Below, piece after piece: positions 34,350 through 46,384 of a stretch of 64,000 bases of DNA. Position 1 is the stretch's first letter. Every line of letters starts with the position of its first letter. A model generated the notes under the pieces. That model did not search any database, had not been told where the DNA came from, and worked only from the letters and a program-made list of their open reading frames with translations. Source of the stretch: Haematobia irritans (Eukaryota; Arthropoda; Insecta; Diptera; Muscidae); the NCBI RefSeq assembly GCF_050003625.1, contig NC_134397.1, positions 227,292,537 to 227,356,536 on the forward strand. Direction: 5' to 3'. A program made the position numbers and the translations under genes.

Positions 34350-35581
34350 CTGTAATTAACAAAGAAATAACAATAGATAAGTATAGGGAATATGCTGTTA
34401 TATTTAACCAAAAAAAAATATATGAATTCAAATTAAATATAAATAAGCGTTGGCTAACCATCGTTAATTCACATAAATCCGGATTCTTTGTTCAATTATT
34501 CACAATTTACAACTCTGATTTTTTAAAGATGTTTCTAACTGCCAACATTAATGGTATATACTATTTTATATGACTTAATTATGGTACATATATTCTTATA
34601 TTACATTCACTTGTAGACTCTTCAGTAAATAATTATTCAATTATATAAACGGCAAGTATTGCAATTCGTGTTTAGTTTCAAATCTCTCAAAGATTCAATT
34701 GGGTTTTGCAAAACTAAAATCACTTGTCGCAGCAATTTGCCCTGACAGACAACTGACAATAATGTATCAACATGAAGATCTCCGCTAATGGCAATCTTTA
34801 AATTTTATGGTAATTTTTATTACAACACAAAGACACATTTTTTATGTTACCTGATGGACTCTTAACAATTATTGTAGATGTGAAAATATGTCTCATACCT
34901 CAAGACATCAGTTTTGTGTGCAACAAATATAATTTTTTTTTTATCATAAAGACTTCTTTATTTCTATATATGAAACAGACTAAAACAATTCGATAAAACC
35001 AAGATAAAATTAAATAAATTATGTCACTACAACAATAGTACATCACCAAGATATTTTGTCATATACTTATCGCCTTCAAAGACTGATGTCTTCTTTTTGT
35101 ATTTCGTGGTTAATATGAGGTAATTTAAAATTGTCTGAATTTTGTGAGAGTCTTTTAGTTGTTTTGCATCTCATATAGTAAAACAAAAGAATTGTGTTGA
35201 CTTTTTTCAGTTTTCCAAGATTTTGTTTTACCATCTAGGGTTTGAAAAAAAAAATTGAAAAAAGAGGTGACAAATATAAAAATGCATGAGGGTCGTATGA
35301 CCAATATATTTTATTGCCAAATATATTTCAAAAAAAAATCGAGTGAATTGTGAAGGGATTTTTTTCTGAGCATTTATGGACTGATGTTTTAAAGCGAATG
35401 ATATATGAGCTAACATAAATAAAAATTGCTATACCTTTCATTACCTTCAAGATCCTCCATGGAGTTTGAATAATTTGTGCTGCGTTATTCAAGAAACACT
35501 AAGTAACAAAAATTTCTGATATATAGAAATTACTCAATTGGGAATTTAAGAAATTTCATTTAATGACAATAAACAACTGTA
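34350..35581. other. Unique AT-rich sequence
   Basis: If 34302-34349 is a first coding exon, promoter or 5' UTR sequence should lie in this direction (minus strand). No clear TATA box or initiator was recognised. Confidence 0.3.
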
Positions 35582-36800
35582 CACAGAAAAAATGTTCACC
35601 AAAATATTTCCAATTAAAATTTTAATTGAATTTTACCAAAACATTCAATTAAAAATTTTATTGATTAAACAAGTTTTTTTATACCCACCACTATAGAATG
35701 GTGAGGGGGGTGTAATAAGTTTGTCACTCCGTTTGTAACACATCGAAATATCTATTTTCGACTATATAAAGTATATATATTCTTGATCAGGGAGAAATTC
35801 TAAGATGATATAAGCATGTCCGTCTGTCTGTCTGTTGTAATCACGCTACAAATTTGGCACAGATTCGTCTTTTGTTTACAGGCAGGTCAAGTTCGAAGAT
35901 GGGCTATATCGATCCAAGTTTTGATATAGTCCCCATATAAACCGACCTCACGATTTGGGGTCCTGGGCTTATAAAAACCGTAGTTTTTATCCAATTTGCC
36001 TGTAACTGGAAATCTAGAGGTATTTTAGGACCATCCAAAAGTGTACCGAAATTGGTGCCTATCGGTCCGCATATGGACCGATTTTCCGATTTTGCTTCTT
36101 GGGCGTCTAGAAAGTGTTTTTTCTATCCGATTTGTCTGAAATTGAAAATCTAGAGGTATTTTAAGACCAAAAATTGGTTTGTCGAAAATGAGCGGTATCG
36201 TTCCATGACCTCCCGATTATACTTCTTGTCCTTCTAGAATCCGTATTTATTGCCCAATTTGCCTGAAATTGGAAATCTAGAGGTATTCTAGGAAAATAAA
36301 GAGATATGCCGAAAATGGTGATTTTCGGTCCATGTTTTGTATATGATTTAGTTTTATCGGTCCATTTGGTAAGGCCTCCATATAGACCGAATGCAAATTT
36401 ACTTCTCGTAATCATTTAAATAATTGGGGTAAAAAATCTACAGATTTTAGATTTCAAATCAAGGTGTTATTTCACCATTTTCTTGCACACTTACAAGTGA
36501 TGTTCATGATTCCTCTAAAACTCAAACAAAAAATGGTTCTTATAAATTCAGAATCTGATCTAGTCTTCATAGGTAAAATCTCCACATTTATCTGTGGGAA
36601 GATTCGGCTCGCCCGAACTTATTACTTTTTTTTTAATTAAAACAAAATTCAATCACAGAACTTAATTAATTTTTTAATTGGATAAATTGATTTTTTAATT
36701 GACTTTGGTGATTGATTCTATCATTTCTGTGATTGAAGAAATTTCAATTAAAGATTAATTGAATCAATTAATTTAGTGTTTGAATCCACAAATTAAACTT
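35582..36800 (+). mobile_element. Family G element interrupted by a family C element
   Basis: G begins after TA with CACAGAAAAAATGTTCACC at 35582 and contains AATTAA-rich inverted motifs. It is split by the C element at 35680-36626 and resumes (AATTAAAACAAAATTCAATC) to fade near 36800. Confidence 0.55.
35680..36626 (+). mobile_element. Family C (diverged A) Helitron-like element
   Basis: It starts TATACCCACCACTATAGAAT and has the mini-me core with GTATATATATTCTTGATCAG and GTCCGTCTGTCTGTCTG (35818-35835). Units follow with AAATCTAGAGGTATTTTAGG, and it ends GATTCGGCTCGCCCGAACTT, an imperfect hairpin. It is inserted in a T run of G. Confidence 0.7.
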
Positions 36801-38034
36801 TGATTATCCCCTTTATACGTATATTCCAAAACTGTTTCGAGCAATTTCGAATTAATATGTGGCTTGACATAAAATATAAAGTTGCAAAATTTATTTAATA
36901 TTGTTCCAGCCTTAGATCAACATTTGTATGATAGATCCTTAGGAATATCACTTTAGTTTTAAATAAAAGTCCCATATTACAAGATTCAAACAAGTAGTTT
37001 TCTTCATAGTCGACTCCGACCACTTACTCCTCTTTTTGATAATATTTTAAACAGTCGATTTAAATACCTTACGTTTGTAATCTAGTGAAACCATTGATAT
37101 ATTTATTTTTTTTTACCAGTTACCGCCGATGTTGAAATCTTTTGTTGTGGTTTGCAACACAAAGATCCATCATAGGTTAATCTTTTGCAATTGTTAAAGT
37201 CTCTATATTTTATGAAGTAACATCAGAAAAAAGAAGAAATACAAAATAGTAACAATGCCACAAAACCACTCCATTTATGCAAACTTTAGGTATAGGCAAA
37301 TGTGGTGGCACATGGCCACGAAGGTTAAACATAAATGATATGCTGGATTTTATAAACAGAACAATGTTAATAAATGACACTTGGTATTACATCACTTTTT
37401 TTCTTACTATATGCAAGAAAATGGTTTTGTAATATTTTTGACAATTACCCCAAATATGAGTAAAATAAAACTCCCCCATATATATAGTGGCAGTTGTGTG
37501 AAATCGATTAGGGAAATCTCCAAGAAAAAACCATTAACAATTCGTGTTTCTACTTTCTGTCATTTTGTGGAATTTGCAATAATTTTTCGTTTTTTTAAAT
37601 CATCGATTACCTGCATGAAAAGAAAATATGTGGACATGTCTCGCGGCAATGACAAATGAAATCTCTATAAGTAGGAGTTACGGAACGAATGAGATGAGAT
37701 CGATGTATTTCCTATGTAATGATCGCTTTGTGACCATTCACATATGATAAATGTCTATTGACAATGGTGCTAATGTTAAGTGATGAAATATGATGAGCTA
37801 GACACACCAACACGAGAGATGATAATTACTTGATGAATAATTGGGAAATATAATATTTCGCAACGGAGATATTTGTAAAATAGAGAAAATAATAGAGAAA
37901 AAAAAAATTTTTATTACAAAATTTAAAATTTAAAAAAAAATTTTTGATCCAAAAGCACAGTCCATTTCGTTTATATCAAACAATGTTCTTTTCCGACCTC
38001 GAGTCCTTAATAAGACACATTTTGAAGTTTCATA
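36801..38034. other. Mostly unique AT-rich sequence
   Basis: No supported gene. The last 90 bases (TCCATTTCGTTTATATCAAA) resemble the inner part of the long E form near 7040-7080. Confidence 0.35.
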
Positions 38035-38514
38035 CACTCATAGAAAAAATCGTGCACGGCATGCTCATTTCAAAACGATTCGTTCATGAAAGTGAATCAA
38101 CACACATGTGGTGTCAAACTGAGAACAGGCGGTGTCAATCTGACAACGATAAAATGACACCATTCGTTGTCAAAACAACAACCAGCGTTCATGATCTGAA
38201 AACGTGATGGTTACGACTTTATAAACAAAATTAAAAAAGATTTACGCTAGCGTAACTCGAACCTGTGTTTTCTGCACCATACTCGTTAACAGTCGACTTA
38301 GCACATTGCACCACCGAGGGAGTTGCCATAATAACGTCTAACGATTATTTTAAGACTTTTCATGGCCAAAGAAAAACGAATGCCGTGCATGAAATCGTGA
38401 ACGCCCGTGGACGAAATTGTGAACATTCCGTTTTGTTTTTTTTTTTGTGAACATTTCCGTTTCATTTTGTCACCGTCCGTTCACGACTATGGAACGTAAT
38501 TTTTTCTATTAGTG
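38035..38514. mobile_element. Family F element, copy 1 (480 bp)
   Basis: TA duplications lie at 38033-38034 and 38515-38516. The ends are CACTCATAGAAAAAATCGTG and, read inward from the right, CACTAATAGAAAAAATTACG. A second copy at 52253-52731 is almost the same length and sequence, so the family moved recently. It carries a tRNA-like module on the minus strand at 38244-38320. Confidence 0.75.
38244..38320 (-). repeat. tRNA-like module of family F
   Basis: On the minus strand there is a B-box-like GGTTCGAGTTAC (38251-38262) and, about 45 bases upstream, GTGGTGCAATGTGCTAAG as a possible A-box region. The palindrome CGCTAGCG marks its 3' side. The copy at 52470-52548 keeps a better B-box, GGTTCGAGTCAC. 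Confidence 0.5.
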
Positions 38515-38559
38515 TAGTAAAAATGTAATATAGTAGTATGTAATGTCGAACATCGTTTC

Positions 38560-38800
38560 GGAATCGTCCGAACATTTTATGAATATATTAAATATATTAG
38601 GTATTCGGTCGAAGCAGGGATCGAACCCACGACCCTTTGTGTGCGAGGCGGGCATGCTAACCATTGATCCACGGTGGCCAACTAAATGAATGTTTCTGTT
38701 ACGTAGCCTAGTGGATAGTGTGTTGGCTTACAAACTGTATTGTCCGCGGTTCGATTCCCCCTCCAGGCGAAAGATAAAATTTAAACAAAATTTTGAATGG
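38560..38800. mobile_element. tRNA-like pair, compact head-to-head
   Basis: A minus module at 38606-38681 (reverse of ATGGTTAGCATGCCCGCC, B-box GGTTCGATCCC) and a plus module at 38700-38769 (TAGCCTAGTGGATAG, GGTTCGATTCC) are only about 20 bases apart. The usual spacer of about 110 bases is deleted. Flanks at 38770-38850 match the E element near 28575-28650. Confidence 0.5.
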
Positions 38801-38989
38801 AATAATTTCTTCTACATTGTTTGTATTACAGAAAAAGGTGCTAAGAATTAAAATCCCTCCCAAACAAACTTCCTTATTGCGAAAAGAAAATGGAAAACTA
38901 TATTTGTTTGTCGAAAATTTCGTTTGGGAGGAAAGAATTATATTTTTGCGTGTAATCGGCTCCTGCTTGGAGAAACAAACATCATCAAT

Positions 38990-39345
38990 TGCTTTGTAAA
39001 CAGAGTAAGAATTAATGAGACACTCATGTAAATTCATTCTGCGCCAATTATACATCACTTCCGAATCCAAAAAGAATATTTTCACCACTTTTATTGCGAC
39101 GCCATGGTTGCTGGGTCTAACATATGGACCAAACGTGATCAAAACAAAAAAGAAAGTCTAAAGTCGGACGGGACCGACTTTAACACTGCGTATACCAAAA
39201 TTATAGATACCACCTGAAACCCTTCAATTTTTTGGGAGCTATTTATATTCCCATTGACATTACATATTTAAATCTGAACCATTTAGATAAAACATCTAGA
39301 CTTAGAATTGATATCGGCCATAGGACGAAAAATAATGTTAGCAAT
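38990..39345 (-). mobile_element. Fragments of H and B
   Basis: 39000-39115 is an H fragment ending GACGCCATGGTTGCTGGG. 39150-39345 is a B 3' end (GTCTAAAGTCGGACGGGACC) truncated after 200 bases. Confidence 0.45.
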
Positions 39346-40940
39346 CGAATATGGGAAATAATAAATTGGAAGAACATGCGTATGCGAATTGGACTCTCAT
39401 TGGACTGATTCCCAGTTTATTAATTGTTATTCTCTGACAGTTTATAAGCGTCGTAGTCCTTGGTACAACTTAAACCAATTAAGGCAATTTTAAATATTGT
39501 TCCTCAATGAATTATGAAGTTGGTTAATTAAACAATATTTTCCGCCTACAGCAACTAATTCTTCAAAAATCATTCAGAATTCGCTTCAACTTGAATCAAA
39601 ATGTGGGCACTCCGCCAGTAGTGGCAATTGCCATTAAATAGACTAGGCTTTACGACTACCACATACATCAGAATCAACAACAACATATAATTAGTTAGCA
39701 ACTGAGCGGTACATGAAAAACTACTGACAATTCAAAAATTTCAAGCAATTAAAATCAAAACCAAAAACTGAGCTCATTAAACCACTAATTTTAGCACCAC
39801 CAATCCTACTACATCGTCATCGTCAAGTAAAGTCGAAATTACTTTGGTACACAAAAAGGAGCCTTGGGAAATTTGGTGAACTACTAAATTGGCTAAAATA
39901 TGGGAACATTACGTGCAGACATATTACATTTAGGCTTAACTATAACGAATTTGGAACAGTAGTTTTTTTTTTCAGTTCTTTGGCATCACTAAACCAGATA
40001 TAGAGAAGAAAAAAAAAACGACAAAAATTTATGTGAAAACCGCGTGTCGTCGTCAATTTTAGTGTAATATGAGATATGAATAATTAACAGCACAATTGCT
40101 AACATTAATTAAATTTATTCAGTTCAGTAATATCTGTTAGTTTTTGTTGGGGGGCTCTCATAAATATGAGTGCTATAGTTAGCCATTGCAAGATCTTGTA
40201 TGATATGAAATTAACTACAACTGCCTTTTGCAAAAACCAAAATAAATCGACAATTATACCGCTTGGCAAAATATTGTGTAATAATCGTAAGAAAATGATA
40301 CAGAAAACCATATTTTTCTATATGTAGCGATTATAAAAGCTAAGAGCTAAAAACTAATGATCCATTAATTGTGTTTCCGATTAAGGAAGCCTGCTGTGTC
40401 TAATATCGGTCAATTGTTAGGTGATTTTCAAACAACACGATTTCTGTGGTTTTAACAACTGATTGAAGTGGAAGGAAACTATATTTAATCAGAATCACAA
40501 CGCAAAATAGACGAGAAACTTTTTATGTAGATTGAGATTAATTTCCCTTTCATATGGGTAGAACGATGTAATTTTATTTCCATCGTAAAGTTATTTAATT
40601 ACCCAACAAAGTAGGTAGGATTTTATATATTGGGTTAATATTCTGTTCATATCACATACATGTGAATTGACATTTGAAGGTATCATGTTGATGGTTTTCA
40701 TGACTGAATGCGCTAAGTCTTGAAAATTTTCTTTTTGAATTGTGAAGTGGTGCAGAATCGTAACAAAAGCAATGAATTTTACATGAGCTTGTCATAAGGT
40801 GGAAGTATTATTTTTTGCATGGATTTCACAATAAGTCTTCAGATCGGATATTTTTCCAATTTTTCGGAAAATTAAAACCATCTCTAGACAAAACAAAAAG
40901 AGCCCTATGTCAAAACTAGGGCTTCCCAATCCCCAAATTT
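39346..40940. other. Mostly unique AT-rich sequence
   Basis: A short H-like piece lies near 40740-40810 (AAGTGGTGCAGAATC, GAGCTTGTCATAAGG). No supported gene. Confidence 0.35.
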
Positions 40941-41221
40941 AACAAGTAAGGAAAGTCTAAAGTCGGACGGGGCTGACTATATTATAATCTGCACCACATT
41001 CTAGATCTACATTTTCGATACCATCCCAAATCTGGTAAATTGGTTGGGTGCTATATATAAAGTTTACTCCCCCCCCCATATTTTATTTATATCTAAACCG
41101 ATCTGCACCCATTTTTTAGGCTTCTTAGAAAATATGTAGACTTCACATTTAAATCGGCTAATGCTCCACCCAATGTTAGTAAACGAATATGGTAAATATT
41201 AAAATCTAAAGTCATTTTTCG
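40941..41221 (-). mobile_element. Family B 3' end fragment
   Basis: It starts AACAAGTAAGGAAAGTCTAA, with AGTCGGACGGGGCTGACT as the hairpin, and runs into the SINE at 41222. Confidence 0.6.
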
Positions 41222-41800
41222 GCTTAGGCTAGGTTAGGTGGTAACCCGATGTATCAGGCTCACTTAGACTATTCAGTCCATTCACGCACAGAAAAACCAT
41301 GTTTGGACATAGTTGCCGCATCCATTTAATGCTTATCTAGAGCATGTAATTGTCGTGAAGACCATGTATTTTGTCTTTGTAAAAATAGTTTTCGAGCGGA
41401 GAAAAATGTATGGTGGCAATAAGCATTTGAATGGTTCTCAAATACCGCAAACATGTTCTATTATTTAAATGATCGAATTTGAGACCATTAAATGGTCCGG
41501 AAAATCATGTACCTGACCATTAATTTTTTTTTACTTTTTTACAGGGGAAAAAGTATTTTTATAGGTTAAGTATAGAACCATTACATGGCCATAAAGACCA
41601 TTTACATTTTTTTCGTGACCATTTAATTTTTTAACTTTTTTGCAGCGAAAAGAATTTTATAAAAACATTGGTGAACTTCTCTCTTATCACTGAGTGCTGC
41701 CCGATTCCATGTTAAGCTCAATGGCAAGGAACCTCCTTTTTATAGCCGAGTCCGAACGGCGTTCCACATTGCAGTGAAACCACTTAGAGAAGCTTTTTGG
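41222..41800 (-). repeat. Family J SINE split by another insertion
   Basis: J runs 41222-41283 (GGTTAGGTGGTAACCCGATG) and resumes at 41666 with CATTGGTGAACTTCTCTC, continuing to CCACTTAGAGAAGC. The 380-base insert (41284-41665) starts ACGCACAGAAAAACCATG and is rich in ACCATTTA repeats. About ten bases of J are missing at the junction. Confidence 0.55.
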
Positions 41801-41844
41801 CTTAGCCATCGCCATCGGAGGTAAAAATTTTGTGTCAGCCGCTG

Positions 41845-42660
41845 CCGACAAAAGTTCTTCCAAAGGCGCAACTTTAAAAACACTTCCAGAAGATGCTCTC
41901 CCAATGATGTTCTTTATTTTAACTACCCAGGAAGTTATTTTAATTCAATTTTTTATAACTTAGATTTTTCATACTTTTAATGGTAAATTTTAACTTTTTT
42001 TTGTTTCAAATATGTTAAAAACAGAGTAAGAATTCATCAAACACACAAAAAATTTTTTCTCTGATTCAATCACCAAATTAACTGATCCAATTAATTTTTT
42101 AATTGAAATGCCTTCAATCACGAAAATTATAGTATCAATCACAGTTTTAATTGGGCATAGAAAAAATTCTTGATTAAAAAATTAATTGATTTTTTCAGCA
42201 AAATTCAATTCATTTTTTAATTGATTCAATTAAACATTTAATTGATGTTGATTGCAAAACGCAATTAATTTATTAATTAAAAAAAGGTAACTATTTTTAA
42301 TTACTTAGTTAGATTGGCTTAGAGTTTTTATTTGGATTAACAAATGATTGTTTGAAATACATTTTTAATTAAAAAAGTAAAAAAAAAATCAGCACTTTTT
42401 TTAACTGAATTAGTCTTCCGAATTTGTTTAAAAAGTTAATTGTATCAATTAATTTTTTAATTAAACATTTTAAAAATTTCAATCATTGACTTAATTAACT
42501 TAATGTTTCTATCATGATTAAAAAGTTAATTGTATCAATTAATTTATTAATTGAAAAATTTTTCAACTTCAATTAACTTTTTAATTGGAAATATTTTGGT
42601 GATATTTTTTTCTGTGAATGGTACAAATTATTCAAATTTCGTCGAAAAAAATGTATATGT
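41845..42660 (+). mobile_element. Family H left arm with nested G element
   Basis: H sequence (GACAAAAGTTCTTCCAAAGG through GTTAAAAACAGAGTAAGAAT) is broken at 42041 and continues at 42617 with AATGGTACAAATTATTCAA. The intervening 42041-42616 is family G. Confidence 0.6.
42041..42616 (-). mobile_element. Family G element, 576 bp
   Basis: It starts CACACAAAAAATTTTTTCTC and ends TTGGTGATATTTTTTTCTGTG. Inside are many AATTAATT(T)TTTAATT palindromes. An inverted, very similar copy is at 61066-61639. Confidence 0.65.
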
Positions 42661-43257
42661 AATTTTGTGAGCAAATTACAACTCGCAGTTTAAGTTCGAT
42701 CGTCCTCAAATTTGGCACAGAGTTTTACTTTGGCTCAAAGACAATCGCTATTGATTTTTGGTTCAGGTTTAGATATAGCTGCCAAATATATTTATCACCG
42801 ATCGGATCATAATTGACGTATTTATCAACGTAGTTTCTTAAAATTTCGGACAGCCAAATGTTTTGGGGCTCTTTTATAATTTTCAAAATATCAGCCACAT
42901 CGGTTCAGATTTAGATATAGCTCCCATATATATCTTTCGCCCGATTTACACTCATATGACCACGGAGGCCAAAGTTATTCTCCCATTTATGTGAAATTTT
43001 GCCGAGATAGCAGAATTATTATTCTAGGTTAGGTGGCAGCCCAATGTATCAGGCTCACTTAGACTATTCATTTCATTTTTATATTTGAAATTTTAATTCT
43101 AGAGATTTTGTGGAAGTGCAAAAATTTGTGGAAGTGCAAAATAATAAATCCCAATAAATTTGAAGGAGTTGAGATGGTACCACAAATTTTGGTCTACATA
43201 GTGGTGAAGTGTATAATATAGTCAGCCCTGCCCGACTTTAGACTTTAATTACTTGTT
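42640..43257 (+). mobile_element. Family B 3' part with a SINE J piece
   Basis: It contains AATCTGAACC-type units in reverse (CGGTTCAGATTTAGATATAG). A J fragment lies at 43025-43075. It ends TATAATATAGTCAGCCCTGC, CCGACTTTAGACTTTAATTA, CTTGTT. Confidence 0.6.
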
Positions 43258-43351
43258 TCCTTATAATTAAGTGATTCAACTAAAAAATGGAAGAAAATCC
43301 ATCAGAATGTTCAAGGTAAATAAGCTTCAAATAAAAGCCAAGGATTTTTTA

Positions 43352-43866
43352 CACTCAAAAAAAGTGAAACCAATATTTCAATAAAGCCGATTTAACTCTC
43401 TTTAAGTTCATGGATTTATTACTTTTTAAAAATGATTCCATGACTTTATTATTTTTTTGCGTACATTAGTTAAATTAACTAAAACAGAGGAAAAAATTGT
43501 TCACAAATAAAGCATAAAGATTAATTAAATTCATGTCTCCCACAAAATAGTTCAGAATTTCTTAAAATTTGTAAATTTTACCAATAATGGGTCTATCTTG
43601 AACTTCGGATGTCACTAAAGACATTCTTGCAATTTTGAACTCCAATTTTTTCCTTCAAACAACAAAATTTTCTTTAACAAGTGAAAAAAATTATTTACGT
43701 CCAATAAATTTTCTTGAATTTGTCGAAAAATATTTACTTATTTTTGTGATGTCGGCGTGATGTCAACGTTTGTAAAACTGTTTAGTTAAAATTTTCTAAA
43801 AATAATCAAAATTTTCTAAAATTAACCAAAATTTTTCTTCCTGCTGGGTTCACTGTTTTTTCAGTG
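43352..43866. mobile_element. Family L element, 515 bp, TA duplication
   Basis: TA lies at 43350-43351 and 43867-43868. The ends are CACTCAAAAAAAGTG and, inward from the right, CACTGAAAAAACAGTG. Other copies begin at 46085 and 56894. Confidence 0.65.
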
Positions 43867-45479
43867 TAGAGAATTTTGAATAATTGGTTTAATTTTTTTG
43901 TTGAAATTCCGAACGAATTTATCACTTTAAATTCTTTATTTTAATTTAGAAGAACTTCTTAGCAGATAATGTGCAAGCGTTATTCATTTTAATATTGCTA
44001 ATATTGGATCATTCATTTGACTTACGTTTTAGAGTACTAAAAAACTAAATTTTTAGCAGATTTAACTGGAATTGGAAATTAAAAATATTATATACATCTT
44101 TTTATTTGGTTACTTTTGCAGTTTTTAATATTATAAAAAATATTTTTAAATATTTTTTATAATATTGCCAACTTATTTTTTTTATTTTACATAAAACCAA
44201 AATATGAAAATAAAAAGTTGATGTCAATTGCAACATGTTTTATCTGTCAGACATTCTCTAAACTTTGCACTCCCAGGATTACTAAACTTTGACATGTTGA
44301 CGTCTGAGGCACATAATTTGGGATTACTTAAAAAATCAGTTTTTGTTTTTTTTTTCTTCTTCTTCTTCACAACAAAGAAGACTTGAATGGTTACATTTCG
44401 CATGGGGCTGTGAATGGATTCACACTCATTACAGTTTATTTATATAGATATATGCATTTGTTGTTGTTGTACTGCAGCCGGAGAAGCTGCACATGTTTTT
44501 CGTTTTGGAGTTTTGAAAACGAAAAACATATCAACATTGCAATTTACTATCGAGGTGAAGATAAAAAAACGCCAAACTGGAATTTTAGATTTTTTTCGGG
44601 TTATTTTGCAAAACCCTGTAGTCTCAATAATACTCTTGGTAGACGCAGACAGATTTAAAACTGACATATGACAAAAAAAACGAAACGAAATGAAACAAAA
44701 AATCGGCTACAATGCAAAGTTGTTTGCCACAGATTGTGAAAAAATAGTGAAAGGAAATTTGAAACCTCAACGGCAAAAACGCACAAAAAACCGGCAGGTA
44801 GTAGCCATAGCAGCAGCATTGATATAAGCAAAGATGATGTTGATGATGATGACGATACCGATGGTAGGTAATGCGGTTGCATCTACCAAATCAGCATCCG
44901 ATGTTTACACATCTACCCATGCAACAAGGAATACCCGTTTAGGGGTAACAATTTTTTGACTTGGCCGAAAAACTACACCAATACACGGACACACACTCTC
45001 ATATTAGTGGGAAACTGTAAGAATAACAGATGGAAAAATCACCGCACTATGCCAAAAACAAACAAAAAATTTGTTATGACGGCAATGTTGATAGTGTCTG
45101 CTAATGCCGGTCATGTAGCTGAATTTTCAAGCTTCCAGTTATTGCAATTGGTTCATATGCAAATGAGGATGATGTTGATGTTGATGGTGACAGTTAAGCT
45201 GAGTTTTGCATACAAATTGTCTCGATTTGAATCAATTGCTGTAGCAAAATATTCCAAAGTTACTATTTAGAAAGTGAAATGAAATCTAAGTCGTTAAAGA
45301 ATCACCATGAAATATGTTCCACAAAATAATCGTAATGGACGTTTGCCGAGTTAATTTTTATAGAAGGAATTTTTAAAAGCAAATAAAAATTATTTGAGGG
45401 CATATAAAACAAATTTGAGTAAAATCATGGGTTCGGATTTTAACTCCTATAAACAATGGACTATAACAAAAGGGATTTT
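43867..45479. other. Unique sequence with a less AT-rich island (44380-45280)
   Basis: A perfect 19-base inverted repeat with a 2-base centre lies at 44127-44166. 44380-45280 lacks the local repeats and contains GATGATGTTGATGATGATGA and a TTTGCCACAG acceptor-like site near 44732. Several overlapping short frames occur on both strands, none with consistent splice signals. It could be a regulatory region or a 5' UTR. Confidence 0.3.
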
Positions 45480-46084
45480 TATACCCTCCACCATAGGAGG
45501 GGCCTATAGTAACTTTGTCATTCCTTTTATAACACAACGACACATTGGTCTCAGACTCCATAAAGAATATACAATATATGCAATATATGATTACAGGTTG
45601 TGGCGATATTGTGAGACGATCTATGGATGCTCGTCCGTTCGTTTGTTGAAATTACACTAACTTTCGAACGAAACAAGCTATCGACTTGTTGTAGTTGTTA
45701 TTGATGTAAGTCGGATGGCATTGTAAATGGGCTATATCGGACCACTTTTACGTATAGCCCCAACATAAACTAAGCACAAGATTTGGCTTGAGAAGGCTCT
45801 TGGTGGATCAAGTTTTATAAGATCCGTTTGAAATTTGGTACTTGGTGTTAGTATATGGTCCCTAATAATCATGCCAAAATACATCCATATCGGTCCATAA
45901 TTGTATATAGCCCCATTATAAACCAATTCCCAGATCTGCTTGCGAAGTCTCTTGGAAGAGCAAATATCATCCGATTTGGTTGAAATTTGGTACGTGAAGT
46001 TAGTATATATGCCCTCTAATAACCGTGCCAATATTTGTCCATAATTATATATACGTCCTATATAAACCGAACCCCCAAGATGTA
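45480..46084 (+). mobile_element. Family A element, 3'-truncated
   Basis: It starts TATACCCTCCACCATAGG, has a diverged core without the long GTCY run and about two 153-base units. It stops at the start of the L element at 46085. Confidence 0.6.
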
Positions 46085-46384
46085 TACTCAAAAAAAAAGT
46101 GAACCCTCTATTTCACTAAAGCCAATTTAACTTCATTTTAATTGACGAAATTATTATGTTTGGAGAAAGTTCCCTTTATTCTAATCATTTTTGACCTACG
46201 TTAGTTAAATGAACTAAAAAAGAAAAAAAAATATATACACAAGTAAAGCACAAAGACTTAATAGATTCGTATTTCTCATAAAATAGTTCATTATTTCTTT
46301 AATTTGGGAAATTTTACTACAAACGGGCCAATCATGAACTTCGTATGGATCTAAAGACACTCTTGCAATTTTCAACTCCATTTT

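Noticed and set aside
38708..39142. 144-codon minus frame
   Set aside because: It spans a tRNA-like module, E-derived flank and an H fragment, so it is a composite of repeats.
44655..44882. 75-codon minus frame with a signal-peptide-like start
   Set aside because: It is hydrophobic because of CAGCAG/GAT-repeat complement. No splice donor or conserved motif; left as part of the unique island.
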